From positions 868,001 through 932,000 of the forward strand of contig NZ_BAAADE010000001.1 of NCBI RefSeq assembly GCF_039522165.1: a stretch of DNA of 64,000 nt, read 5' to 3'. This DNA is from Paenochrobactrum glaciei. Its GTDB lineage: Bacteria > Pseudomonadota > Alphaproteobacteria > Rhizobiales > Rhizobiaceae. This document shows positions 18,255-27,674 of the stretch, one piece after another (position 1 is the stretch's first letter; each line of letters opens with the position of its first letter). Made by a program: the position numbers and the translations under genes. The notes beneath the pieces are model-generated. The model was not told the DNA's origin. It saw only the letters and a list, made by a program, of their open reading frames with translations, and did no database searches.

Positions 18255-18730
18255 TGAGCGAAGCCCGTTTCATCTCCCGCTGGGATGAAATCGATAATCT
18301 TTCCCCGCGCGCACTTTATGCCATGCTGAAGCTGCGCGTGGACGTTTTCGTGGTTGAGCAAAAATGCCCTTACCCCGAAATAGACGGTAAAGATTATGAC
18401 GCATTTCATTTGCGCATTCTGGATGGTGATATGCATGATGGTGTATTGGCCGCATCCTTGCGTGTGTTGCCGCCTGAACAAACCGGCAAGCCTGTGAAAA
18501 TCGGGCGTGTTGTGGTGGCACCGGATTATCGCGGCCACAAGTTTGGCAATCGCCTGCTTGAAGAAGCGCTTGCATTTGCACAACAGCGCGTTCCTCATGC
18601 GGCCATAGAGCTTGGTGCGCAAAGCTATTTGCGCAAATTTTACGGCTCGTTTGGCTTTGTGCCTATTTCAGATGAATATCTGGAAGATGGCATTCCGCAT
18701 ATCGACATGCGCTTTGTCTCAAAGGCCTGA
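18254..18730 (+). CDS. GNAT family acetyltransferase, ElaA-like
   Basis: A 158-residue N-acetyltransferase related to ElaA: the N-terminal block LYAMLKLRVDVFVVEQKCPY with a following D-G-K-D-Y, then the acetyl-CoA loop RVVVAPDYRGHKFGNRL and the C-terminal YLRKFYGSFGFVPISDEYLE. The substrate of this family is unknown. The start overlaps the frmA stop by one base, so it is made together with the dehydrogenase, and the third formaldehyde gene (fghA) follows. This suggests, but does not prove, a role linked to formaldehyde or glutathione stress. Confidence 0.88.
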   Translation: MSEARFISRWDEIDNLSPRALYAMLKLRVDVFVVEQKCPYPEIDGKDYDAFHLRILDGDMHDGVLAASLRVLPPEQTGKPVKIGRVVVAPDYRGHKFGNRLLEEALAFAQQRVPHAAIELGAQSYLRKFYGSFGFVPISDEYLEDGIPHIDMRFVSKA

Positions 18731-18742
18731 CAACAATCAAGC

Positions 18743-18773
18743 AGCGCCATTTCTTTAACTGAAACGGCGCTTC
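18743..18773 (+). terminator. Hairpin between the acetyltransferase gene and fghA
   Basis: AGCGCCATTTC pairs with GAAACGGCGCT (one mismatch) around a seven-base loop, followed by TCTTCTC. It may partly end transcription or protect the upstream mRNA before fghA. Confidence 0.5.
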
Positions 18774-18806
18774 TTCTCATATAATTTTTGCTTTGGAGGA
18801 AAATTT

Positions 18807-19643
18807 ATGGAAACCATTTCAACAGCCAAAGCCTTTGGCGGCACGCAAGGCGTTTATCGCCATAAAAGTGAAGCCTGCCAATGCGATATGACTTTTGCAA
18901 TTTTTCTGCCACCACAAGCAGAGCAAGGGCCTGTGCCGGTTTTATGGTATCTTTCCGGCCTCACCTGCACCCATCAAAATGTGATGGATAAAGGCGAATA
19001 TCGCCGTCTGGCCGCAGAACTTGGGCTAGCAATCATCTGCCCGGACACGTCTCCGCGCGGCCAGGATGTGCCGGATGAAAAAGACAATTGGCAGTTTGGC
19101 CAAGGTGCCGGTTTTTATCTCAATGCCACCCAAGCCCCTTTTGATAAGCACTATCAGATGGAGCGCTATATCAGCCAAGAACTGCCTGCACTGATCGAAC
19201 AGAACTTCCCTGTTGATCTGACCCGACAGAGCATTTTCGGCCATTCGATGGGCGGCCATGGTGCCATTACCCTCGCGCTTAAAAATACCGGCCGCTTTAA
19301 ATCGGTTTCAGCCTTTGCGCCCATTGCCCAACCTTCAACAGCCGGATGGTCAAAACCGGCCTTTGAGAAATACTTGGGCAATGATCCGGCGCAATGGCGT
19401 GCTTATGACAGTACGTTGTTGATCGAAGACGGGCACCGTGTGCCGGAACTGCTCATCGACCAAGGCACTGCCGATGGCTTTCTGGATGATGGCCTGCGCC
19501 CTTGGCTTTTGGAAGAAGCCTGCAAAAAAGCCAATATTCCGCTGACGCTCAATATGCGCGAAGGCTATGATCATTCTTATTATTTCATTTCCACATTCAT
19601 GGATGATCATTTGCGCTGGCACGCAAAAAGACTATTCGCATAA
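18807..19643 (+). CDS. fghA: S-formylglutathione hydrolase
   Basis: Hydrolyses S-formylglutathione to formate and glutathione, the second step after FrmA. The 278-residue alpha/beta hydrolase shows the nucleophile elbow GHSMGGHGA (serine about residue 147), the acid in DQGTADGFLDD and the histidine in GYDHSYYFISTF. WYLSGLTCTHQNVMDKGEY is the family's oxyanion and active-site block. GGAGG lies about seven bases upstream of the ATG. It follows frmR-frmA-acetyltransferase after a hairpin and ends at a strong terminator, so it closes the module. Confidence 0.95.
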   Translation: METISTAKAFGGTQGVYRHKSEACQCDMTFAIFLPPQAEQGPVPVLWYLSGLTCTHQNVMDKGEYRRLAAELGLAIICPDTSPRGQDVPDEKDNWQFGQGAGFYLNATQAPFDKHYQMERYISQELPALIEQNFPVDLTRQSIFGHSMGGHGAITLALKNTGRFKSVSAFAPIAQPSTAGWSKPAFEKYLGNDPAQWRAYDSTLLIEDGHRVPELLIDQGTADGFLDDGLRPWLLEEACKKANIPLTLNMREGYDHSYYFISTFMDDHLRWHAKRLFA

Positions 19644-19661
19644 TCGGCAATTGCTAAAATT

Positions 19662-19687
19662 TAAAAGCCCCTTCACGGGGCTTTTTT
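19662..19687 (+). terminator. Rho-independent terminator after fghA
   Basis: AAAAGCCCC and GGGGCTTTT form a perfect stem around TTCAC, followed by a T run. Confidence 0.93.
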
Positions 19688-19942
19688 CATGCCCTGAAAT
19701 AGTCAGCCGTTGAGGTTTTGAGCGGCATAAGAGTGCTTTTGTTGAAAAGAAGCATAAATCATCAAAAAACACGCTAAAAGTGATGAGAAATCCACTTAAA
19801 TCGTGGCTATAAATTTGGAGAAAACGGCGCGAGAGCCTATATTGAATTCATATATGTCGTATGATTCGACACAAGGTTTTTGGTGCGGCCTTTAAAAGAT
19901 GCGCCTGAAACCATTATCGTAACAGATAATCGAAAGTTTTTC

Positions 19943-22378
19943 ATGACCGAGACACCAGAGATGACCCCTGAAGCAACTCCGGATTATGGCGCTGACTCTA
20001 TCCGGGTGCTCAAAGGCCTCGATGCCGTGCGTAAACGTCCTGGCATGTATATTGGCGACACGGATGACGGTTCCGGCCTGCACCATATGGTGTATGAAGT
20101 CGTTGATAATGCCATCGACGAAACGCTAGCCGGCCATGCAACACTGGTAACAGTTACGCTGAATGCTGACGGTTCCTGCACCGTCACCGATAACGGCCGC
20201 GGTATCCCGACCGACATCCACAAAGAAGAAGGCGTTTCTGCTGCCGAAGTTATCATGACCCAGCTTCATGCGGGCGGTAAGTTCGACCAGAACTCCTATA
20301 AAGTTTCCGGTGGTCTCCACGGTGTGGGTGTATCGGTTGTTAACGCTTTGTCGGTTTGGCTGCGCCTCAAAATCCGTCGTGCCGGCAAAATTCACGAAAT
20401 GAGTTTCACCCATGGTGTGGCCGATGCGCCGTTGATTATTACCGGCGATGCGGGCGATGAAAAAGGCACAGAGGTCAGCTTCCTGCCATCGACTGAAACC
20501 TTCAGCATGGTTGAATTTGACTATGAAACACTGGAACGTCGTCTGCGCGAGTTGGCCTTCCTCAATTCCGGTGTGCGTATTCTTCTGACCGACAAACGCC
20601 CTGCCGATCATCGTGTGGAAGAACTCCACTATGATGGTGGTTTGCAGGCTTTTGTGCGCTATCTTGATCAGAGCAAAAAGCCGATCATTGAAGAGCCGAT
20701 TTATATCCGCAGCGAAAAAGACGGTATGACCGTTGAAGTCGCGATGTGGTGGAATGATACCTATCACGAGCGGGTTTTGTGCTTTACCAACAATATTCCG
20801 CAGCGCGATGGCGGCACCCACTTGGCTGGTTTCCGTGGTGCGCTGACCCGTCAGCTGACCGGTTATGCGGAAAGCTCCGGCATTGCCAAGAAAGAAAAAG
20901 TAAACCTCACCGGCGATGATTGCCGTGAAGGTTTGACCGCTGTTCTTTCTGTAAAAGTGCCGGATCCTAAATTCTCATCGCAGACCAAAGACAAGCTGGT
21001 TTCATCCGAAGTTCGCCCTGTTGTTGAAAGCCTCGTCAATGAAGCGCTTTCGATCTGGCTGGAAGAACATCCGACCGAAGCCAAATTGCTGATGGGCAAG
21101 ATTGTCGAGGCAGCAGCAGCACGCGAAGCAGCACGCAAAGCGCGTGATCTTACCCGCCGCAAAGGCGCGCTGGATATCACCTCGCTGCCGGGCAAGCTGG
21201 CCGACTGTCAGGAGCGTGATCCTGCCAAGTCAGAAATCTTCATCGTTGAGGGTGATTCTGCTGGTGGTTCTGCCAAGGGTGGCCGTTCGCGTCAAAATCA
21301 GGCGATTTTGCCGCTGCGTGGTAAAATCCTCAACGTGGAACGCGCTCGTTTTGACCGTATGCTCGGCTCCGATCAGGTGGGAACGCTGATTACAGCGCTC
21401 GGCACGTCGATTGGTAAGGATGAGTTCAATCCGGACAAATTGCGTTACCACAAAATCATCATCATGACTGACGCGGACGTCGATGGTGCGCATATCCGAA
21501 CCCTGCTTTTGACCTTCTTCTTCCGTCAGATGCCGGAATTGATCGAACGCGGTCATATCTACATTGCCCAGCCACCGCTTTACAAAGTAACGCGCGGCAA
21601 GAGCTCGCAATATATCAAGAACGAAGCCGCCTTTGAGGACTTCCTCATTGAAACAGGTCTTGAAGAAGCATCCCTTGAATTGAAGGGCGGCGAAGTGCGC
21701 GCAGGTCACGATCTGAAAAATGTGATCGAAGATGCCCGCATGCTGCGTCAACTGTTGCAAGGACTGCATACACGCTACGATCAGCGCGTTGTGGAACAGG
21801 CGGCAATTGCCGGTGTTCTCAACCCTGAATCCGTTGCCAATGACGAAAAAACACAGGCCTCTGCGGATGCCATTGCCAAACGTCTTGATCTGATTGCAGA
21901 AGATACCGAACGTGGCTGGTCAGGCCATATCCATGAAGATGGCGGCTATCGTCTAGAGCGTACATTGCGCGGCGTTAAAGATGTTCTCATCCTCGACATG
22001 AGCCTGATTGGTTCAGCTGATGCGCGTCAGATCGACCGCCTCACCGAGCGCCTGAAGGAAGTCTATGCTGAGCCGCCGGTTTTGCGTCGTAAAGACAAGA
22101 GCGAAGAAATCTCCGGCCCGCTGGCACTTCTGGATGCTGTTTTTGCTACCGGCCGCAAGGGTTTGAGCTTGCAGCGTTATAAAGGTCTTGGCGAAATGAA
22201 TGCCGAGCAGCTGTGGGAAACAACCCTTGATCCGAATGCACGTTCGCTGTTGCAGGTGAAAGTCACGGATGCAACTGACGCAGACAGCCTGTTTAGCCGA
22301 TTGATGGGTGATGAAGTGGAACCACGCCGCGAATTCATTCAGACCAATGCGCTGAATGTCGCCAATCTGGACGTTTAA
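19943..22378 (+). CDS. gyrB: DNA gyrase subunit B
   Basis: ATPase subunit of DNA gyrase, which introduces negative supercoils. From the ATG at 19943 the product has 811 residues. The GHKL ATPase domain shows VVDNAIDETLAG, DNGRGIPTDIH and GGLHGVGVSVVNALS. The transducer domain follows, then TOPRIM: FIVEGDSAGGSAKGGRSRQN with the catalytic glutamate and MTDADVDGAHIRTLLLT with the Asp pair. The end is YKGLGEMNAEQLWETT and NALNVANLDV. The frame is open upstream to TTG 19880 and GTG 19883, the latter preceded by AAGG, so a 20-residue longer form cannot be excluded; the ATG is chosen because family proteins start near this point. The gene has its own roughly 260-base upstream region, in which I recognise nothing beyond the fghA terminator. 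Confidence 0.95.
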   Translation: MTETPEMTPEATPDYGADSIRVLKGLDAVRKRPGMYIGDTDDGSGLHHMVYEVVDNAIDETLAGHATLVTVTLNADGSCTVTDNGRGIPTDIHKEEGVSAAEVIMTQLHAGGKFDQNSYKVSGGLHGVGVSVVNALSVWLRLKIRRAGKIHEMSFTHGVADAPLIITGDAGDEKGTEVSFLPSTETFSMVEFDYETLERRLRELAFLNSGVRILLTDKRPADHRVEELHYDGGLQAFVRYLDQSKKPIIEEPIYIRSEKDGMTVEVAMWWNDTYHERVLCFTNNIPQRDGGTHLAGFRGALTRQLTGYAESSGIAKKEKVNLTGDDCREGLTAVLSVKVPDPKFSSQTKDKLVSSEVRPVVESLVNEALSIWLEEHPTEAKLLMGKIVEAAAAREAARKARDLTRRKGALDITSLPGKLADCQERDPAKSEIFIVEGDSAGGSAKGGRSRQNQAILPLRGKILNVERARFDRMLGSDQVGTLITALGTSIGKDEFNPDKLRYHKIIIMTDADVDGAHIRTLLLTFFFRQMPELIERGHIYIAQPPLYKVTRGKSSQYIKNEAAFEDFLIETGLEEASLELKGGEVRAGHDLKNVIEDARMLRQLLQGLHTRYDQRVVEQAAIAGVLNPESVANDEKTQASADAIAKRLDLIAEDTERGWSGHIHEDGGYRLERTLRGVKDVLILDMSLIGSADARQIDRLTERLKEVYAEPPVLRRKDKSEEISGPLALLDAVFATGRKGLSLQRYKGLGEMNAEQLWETTLDPNARSLLQVKVTDATDADSLFSRLMGDEVEPRREFIQTNALNVANLDV

Positions 22379-22408
22379 GCTTAACTTAAACACACATAAA
22401 AATAGTAA

Positions 22409-22437
22409 ACCGGAGCACCACTGCTCCGGTTTTTTTA
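22409..22437 (+). terminator. Rho-independent terminator after gyrB
   Basis: ACCGGAGCA and TGCTCCGGT form a 9-bp stem with a four-base loop, followed by seven T. Confidence 0.95.
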
Positions 22438-22507
22438 TGCCTGAACATCACCCCAAACGGTAACTGGTTTGAGGCAAAAGCAGTCTCAAGACTAAAAAGA
22501 CAGCAAC

Positions 22508-22547
22508 AAAAAAGCCCGCCGGGAATATACCGGACGGGCTTTTTATT
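22508..22547 (-). terminator. Rho-independent terminator after the DEAD-box helicase gene
   Basis: A GC-rich stem (AAAAAGCCCG with CGGGCTTTTT plus an inner CCGG/CCGG pair) lies just after the helicase stop on the minus strand and has T runs on both strands, so it can act in both directions. Confidence 0.92.
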
Positions 22548-22564
22548 ATTTTAATATGCGACTT

Positions 22565-24442
22565 TTAAGCGTCGCGGCGTGGCTTCTTTTTGAAGGAGCC
22601 TTCACCGTCTCTTTTGCCGCCCTTTGGCTTATCCCAGCCACCGCGCTTAGGGCCATCAAACGATGGTTTGCCACCGAAACGGTCGCCCTTAGGCTTGAAA
22701 CCACGCGGCTTGAAATCACCGTCATCACGGCGAGGTGCTGCACCGCCGCCATCAGTTGCCTGACGAATAACCAGACCTTTTTCACCAGTGCCGTGATCTT
22801 GCACATTTTGGAAAAACTCACCGGATTTTTCGGTCAGAATTTCAAAGCGGGTTTCGTTGTCGAGAATACGGATCGAACCAACATCACGCTTGCTGACATT
22901 ACCGGCCTTACAAATCAAAGGCAGCAACCAGCGCGGATCGGCGCGGTGTTTACGGCCAGCTGAAAGCGAGTACCACACGCCATCAAAGCGAGGGCCGCGT
23001 TCCTGACGTTCACCACCAAAACGGTCACCACGCTCACCGCGTTCGCCACGGCCACCACGATCGCCGCGATCATTACGATCACCACGGTCGAAACGATCAT
23101 TGCCGCGACGGCCATCCAATGGACGGATCGGTGCATCAGACAATTCTTCCGGCACAGGACGCAATGACAATTCGCGGGCAAGATAAGCTGCCGCAATCTG
23201 CTCCGGTGTGTAGCGTTCCTGCAAGGCTTTCAGAACATCGCTATGTTCTTCATCCAAAGCTTCAACTTCAGCAACTTCATTGAGAATGCGTTCGTTGTTT
23301 TTGGCCTGAACCGCAGCAATACCTGGTGCAGGCATTGTTTCGGCACTCAGCTTTGCCATTTGCAACAGACGCTCAGCCGAACGACGGCGGGAAAAAGGCA
23401 CGACGAGAACGCAAGTACCCTTACGACCCGCACGACCGGTACGGCCGGAGCGGTGCAACAAGGTTTCAGGGTTGGTCGGCAATTCTGCGTGGATCACCAG
23501 ATCCAGATTTGGCAAATCGATACCACGCGCTGCAACGTCGGTTGCAACGCAAACGCGGGCACGGCCATCACGCATGGATTGCAATGCGTTGTTACGCTCA
23601 GCCTGGCTCAATTCACCCGAAAGCGCCACCACTGCAAAGCCACGGTTCGACAAACGGCTTGCCAGATGCTTCACCGCTTCACGGGTTGCGCAGAAAATAA
23701 TGGTGTTCTGTGCATCATAATAAAGCAGCGTGTTGACGATAGCATGGTCGCGCTCATGCGGCGGCACAACCATGGCTTTATATTCAATATCAACGTGCTG
23801 ACCGGCTTCACCGGCAGCAGTGATGCGCAAAGCATCGCGCTGGAAGCGCTTGGCCAAAGTTGCAATCTGTCTTGGAACCGTTGCCGAGAACATCAGCGTG
23901 CGGCGGTCTTCCGGTGCTTCATCCAGAATGAATTCCAGATCATCACGGAAACCAAGATCAAGCATTTCGTCGGCTTCATCAAGCACAACAGCTTGCAGCG
24001 TTGACATATCAAGCGCGTTGCGGGTGATATGATCGCGCAGACGGCCAGGTGTTCCGACCACGATATGTGCACCCTGTTCCAGAGCACGACGCTCGGAGCG
24101 GATATCCATACCACCAACACAAGAAGCAATACGCGCACCGGTCTGGGCATAGAGCCATTCCAGTTCGCGGCGCACCTGCAAGGCAAGTTCACGGGTTGGA
24201 GCAATAATCATTGCCAATGGTGTGCGCGGCGCATCAAAGCGATCTTTACCACCCAAAAGCTGGGCAGCAATGGCAATACCAAATGCAACAGTTTTACCGG
24301 AGCCCGTCTGGGCGGAGACTAAAAGATCGGTATCGGCCGCTTCGGGTGCCAATACTGCCGTTTGAACGGCAGTAAGCGAGGCATAACCACGAGCGGCAAG
24401 AGCGCCGGACAGGGCCGGAGCGATTGTTTCAGGCAGGGACAT
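22565..24442 (-). CDS. DEAD-box RNA helicase with RG-rich linker and DbpA-type RNA-binding domain
   Basis: ATP-dependent RNA helicase of 625 residues, probably acting in ribosome assembly or RNA turnover. Core motifs: SAQTGSGKTVAFG (Walker A), PTRELALQVR, VLDEADEMLDLGF (DEAD), FSATVPRQI, then VATDVAARGIDLPNLD and HRSGRTGRAGRKG. After the core comes an Arg-Gly-Asp-rich segment (about 455-495), then a DbpA-like RNA-binding domain (WYSLSAGRKHRADPRWLLPL and DVGSIRILDNETRFEI) and a basic Gly-Lys-rich tail ending KKKPRRDA. The domain order resembles CsdA/DeaD. The start at 24442 gives MSLPETIAPALSGALAARGY and is preferred over an open extension to 24469. It is a single gene with its own terminator. 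Confidence 0.93.
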   Translation of the reverse strand: MSLPETIAPALSGALAARGYASLTAVQTAVLAPEAADTDLLVSAQTGSGKTVAFGIAIAAQLLGGKDRFDAPRTPLAMIIAPTRELALQVRRELEWLYAQTGARIASCVGGMDIRSERRALEQGAHIVVGTPGRLRDHITRNALDMSTLQAVVLDEADEMLDLGFRDDLEFILDEAPEDRRTLMFSATVPRQIATLAKRFQRDALRITAAGEAGQHVDIEYKAMVVPPHERDHAIVNTLLYYDAQNTIIFCATREAVKHLASRLSNRGFAVVALSGELSQAERNNALQSMRDGRARVCVATDVAARGIDLPNLDLVIHAELPTNPETLLHRSGRTGRAGRKGTCVLVVPFSRRRSAERLLQMAKLSAETMPAPGIAAVQAKNNERILNEVAEVEALDEEHSDVLKALQERYTPEQIAAAYLARELSLRPVPEELSDAPIRPLDGRRGNDRFDRGDRNDRGDRGGRGERGERGDRFGGERQERGPRFDGVWYSLSAGRKHRADPRWLLPLICKAGNVSKRDVGSIRILDNETRFEILTEKSGEFFQNVQDHGTGEKGLVIRQATDGGGAAPRRDDGDFKPRGFKPKGDRFGGKPSFDGPKRGGWDKPKGGKRDGEGSFKKKPRRDA

Positions 24443-24569
24443 GAATGACTTTCGAAAAAAGAATTCCACATCCGGGACGCAAAGATCGCCTTGGCACGAC
24501 GGACACAGAAAACAAATTGGTTGCGTTCTCCCTAAAGGGTACAGCGCCCGCGGTCAACCTTGCTCATGC

Positions 24570-27512
24570 TTAGTGTGCCTCATCCCAGTTATGCGCTGCA
24601 CGCGCATCTACTTGTAACGGAACCGAAAGAGACACAGCCGGCATGGCAGCGTTTTCCATAATATCGCGGATCACCGGTATGGTTTTTTCCACCTCTTCTT
24701 CAGGGGTTTCAAAGATTAATTCGTCATGCACCTGCAAAAGCATCCGTGCCGACAGACCCGCCGCATCAAGAGCATCTTCCATGCGCACCATCGCACGGCG
24801 GATAATATCAGCAGCAGAGCCCTGAATAGGCGCATTAATGGCAGCGCGCTCGTTAAAAGCACGAATTTGCGCATTAGACGCTTTAATTTCAGGGTAATGC
24901 GCGCGGCGGCCGAAAATCGTTTCGACATAACCATGCTCACGCGCAAATTCCTTGGTCGCATCCATATAATCACGAATTCCAGGAAAACGCACGAAATAAG
25001 TTTTAATATATTGGCTGGCCTCTTCACGCGAGATCGACAACTGGTTGGCAAGGCCGAAAGCCGAGATACCATAGATGATGCCGAAATTGATCGCTTTGGC
25101 GCGGCGGCGCACTTCTGAAGGCATACCTTCCACCGGCACACCGAACATTTCCGATGCCGTCATGGCATGAATATCAATACCATCGGCAAAAGCCTGTTTG
25201 AGCTGCGGAATATCTGCCACATGAGCAAGAACGCGCAATTCAATCTGGCTATAGTCGGCAGAAATCAGCCTGCTGCCTTGTTCAGCGACAAAAGCGGTTC
25301 TGATTTTGCGGCCTTCACTGGTGCGCACCGGAATATTCTGCAAATTCGGATCCGACGACGACAAGCGCCCAGTGGTAGTGGCAGCCATCGAATAAGATGT
25401 ATGCACGCGCTTGGTTTGCGGATTGATAAAATCGGGAAGCGCATCCGTATAGGTGGATTTTAACTTGGTCAGCTGACGCCAATCAACAATTTTGCGCGGC
25501 AATTCATGACCTTCAGCGGCCAAATCTTCCAGCACTTGCGCCGATGTTGACCATTGGCCGGTTTTGGTTTTAGCGCCACCCGGCAAATTAAGCTTACCAA
25601 ACAGAATATCACCAAGCTGTTTTGGTGAAGCAATATTGAGCTTTTCACCCGCCAGCTCGTAAATTTCTTCTTCATATCCGGCGGCTGCCTGCGCCAGTTC
25701 ACCCGAAAGACGCGACAATATCTGCCGGTCAACCGAGATGCCACGCTCTTCCATCCGCGCTAAAACAGCCACCAGCGGGCGCTCCAATCGCTCATAAACG
25801 GAAGTCAGTCCGTCAGCAATCAGGCGTGGCTTCAACACCTGCCATAAACGCAATGTCACATCGGCATCTTCACCGGCATAAGCAGTTGCTTTGTCCAGAT
25901 CGACCATATCGAAGGTGACAGCATTTTTGCCAGTGCCTGCGACATCTTTATAGACAATGGTTTTATGACCAAGCCAGCGTTCAGCCAGTGCATCCATGCC
26001 ATGCGCATTGGCACCGGCATCAAGCACATAAGACAGCAACATCGTATCATCAAAAGACACGATATTGACGCCGTAGCGGCGCATAATCAGCCAGTCATAT
26101 TTCATATTCTGTGCAATTTTCAGCACAGATTTATCTTCGAGAACCACTTTCAGCGCTTTGATCGCAGCATCAAAGGGTATCTGACCTTCCACAAACCCGC
26201 CGCCCAGCAAGTCATCCTGACCGGACTTATGCTGCAATGGCACATAGCCGACTTTGCCGCTTTCAAGTGCGATGGAAAAACCGATCAGATCAGCCTGCAT
26301 CGGATCAAGCGAATTGGTTTCAGTGTCAAACGACATCACGCCTTTTTCAAGCGCTTCGTCGAGCCAGCTTTCCAACAATTTCAGATCACGGATACAGGTG
26401 TAAGACGATGTATCAATCTTTTGCGCCAGTGCTTGGCTTGTGCGCCATGCCACCAAATCGGACGCTTTGCCACCTGCCGCAGCTGGCGCACCATTGACAT
26501 CCGATGCAACAGTGTCTGCACTAGCTGATGGTGTTTCTGCTGTGCCTAAATCCAGATCAGGCCCGCGCGCATCAGCGCCCCACTCGGTTTCCACATGGCA
26601 TGGCTCAACAGCAGACGCATCCGTATCGGTTGCTTCTGCGACACGGCGAACCAGCGTGGTAAATTCCATTGCCTTCAGGAAGCTGATGAGCTTTGGCCCG
26701 TTTTGCGGCTCCAGCACAAAAGCATCCAGATCAACCTCCACCGGCACATCGGTGCGCAATGTCACCAACTGGCGAGCAATCTTGGTCTGATCGGCATAAG
26801 CGATAATATTTTCACGGCGTTTATTCTGTTTAATCTCACCGGCGCGTGCAAGCAAAGTATCCAGATCGCCATATTCCTCCAAAAGAAGGGCTGCCGTTTT
26901 CGGCCCGATCCCCGGAATGCCCGGAATATTATCGGTGCTGTCACCGGTCAATGATTGCAGATCAATCATCTTTTCCGGCGGCACGCCCCATTTTTCGATC
27001 ACTTCCGGAATAGCAATCTGCTTATCCTTCATACCGTCATACATCCACACCTGCGGTGAGACGAGCTGCATCAAATCTTTATCTGATGAAACAATGGTCA
27101 CATCACCGCCGGCCTCAGTGGCTTGACGGGCATAAGTGGCAATCAGATCATCTGCTTCAAAGCCTTCTTTTTCGATGCAAGGCAGATCGAAAGCGCGTGT
27201 TGCCTGACGGATAAGCCCGAATTGCGGGATCAAATCTTCCGGCGGCGCGGTACGGTTCGCTTTATATTCCGGATAAATATCCTTGCGGAAGGTCTGCGAC
27301 GAATAATCAAAAATCACCGCAAAATGCGTTGGCACCACACCGACATCCGTGTCGCGGGCGTCTTTCAACAGCTTCCACAACATGTTGCAGAAACCCGACA
27401 CCGCGCCAACCGGCAAACCATCAGATTTGCGCGTCAGCGGTGGTAAAGCATGATAAGCCCGGAAAATATAACCCGAACCGTCGATGAGAAATAAATGATC
27501 GCCTTTTTTCAT
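24570..27512 (-). CDS. polA: DNA polymerase I
   Basis: Repair and Okazaki-fragment processing polymerase, 980 residues, with all three activities apparently intact. The 5'-3' exonuclease covers about 1-290 (DYSSQTFRKDIYPEYKANR, EADDLIATYA, VSSDKDLMQLV, GIPGIGPKTAALLLEEYG). The 3'-5' proofreading domain follows a variable linker and keeps its acidic residues: SFDTETNSLDP, IAQNMKYDWLIM and YAGEDADVTLRLW. The polymerase domain shows motif A SADYSQIELRVLAH, motif B RRRAKAINFGIIYG and motif C LLQVHDELIFE. The linker (about 295-345) is rich in Ala, Ser and acidic residues. The start MKKGDHLFLIDGSGYIFRAY is the family N terminus. The roughly 490-base region upstream contains a structured RNA candidate on the opposite strand. 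Confidence 0.96.
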   Translation of the reverse strand: MKKGDHLFLIDGSGYIFRAYHALPPLTRKSDGLPVGAVSGFCNMLWKLLKDARDTDVGVVPTHFAVIFDYSSQTFRKDIYPEYKANRTAPPEDLIPQFGLIRQATRAFDLPCIEKEGFEADDLIATYARQATEAGGDVTIVSSDKDLMQLVSPQVWMYDGMKDKQIAIPEVIEKWGVPPEKMIDLQSLTGDSTDNIPGIPGIGPKTAALLLEEYGDLDTLLARAGEIKQNKRRENIIAYADQTKIARQLVTLRTDVPVEVDLDAFVLEPQNGPKLISFLKAMEFTTLVRRVAEATDTDASAVEPCHVETEWGADARGPDLDLGTAETPSASADTVASDVNGAPAAAGGKASDLVAWRTSQALAQKIDTSSYTCIRDLKLLESWLDEALEKGVMSFDTETNSLDPMQADLIGFSIALESGKVGYVPLQHKSGQDDLLGGGFVEGQIPFDAAIKALKVVLEDKSVLKIAQNMKYDWLIMRRYGVNIVSFDDTMLLSYVLDAGANAHGMDALAERWLGHKTIVYKDVAGTGKNAVTFDMVDLDKATAYAGEDADVTLRLWQVLKPRLIADGLTSVYERLERPLVAVLARMEERGISVDRQILSRLSGELAQAAAGYEEEIYELAGEKLNIASPKQLGDILFGKLNLPGGAKTKTGQWSTSAQVLEDLAAEGHELPRKIVDWRQLTKLKSTYTDALPDFINPQTKRVHTSYSMAATTTGRLSSSDPNLQNIPVRTSEGRKIRTAFVAEQGSRLISADYSQIELRVLAHVADIPQLKQAFADGIDIHAMTASEMFGVPVEGMPSEVRRRAKAINFGIIYGISAFGLANQLSISREEASQYIKTYFVRFPGIRDYMDATKEFAREHGYVETIFGRRAHYPEIKASNAQIRAFNERAAINAPIQGSAADIIRRAMVRMEDALDAAGLSARMLLQVHDELIFETPEEEVEKTIPVIRDIMENAAMPAVSLSVPLQVDARAAHNWDEAH

Positions 27513-27674
27513 GGTTCAAAGTCTTAAAGCAAACGGACGTGAAAAGAAATAAATCCTTGATGATCTTCACGCCCCATCCACGCATATGATTATATTTTTC
27601 GCAAAAGCACCCAAAGCGACAATGAAATTTCGCAATTTCGCCCTTGAAAGGACATGATTCCATGGTGAATTCAC

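Noticed and set aside
23243..24004. Open frame of 253 codons on the plus strand
   Set aside because: It is antisense to the DEAD-box helicase core and reads as a shadow of its codon pattern.
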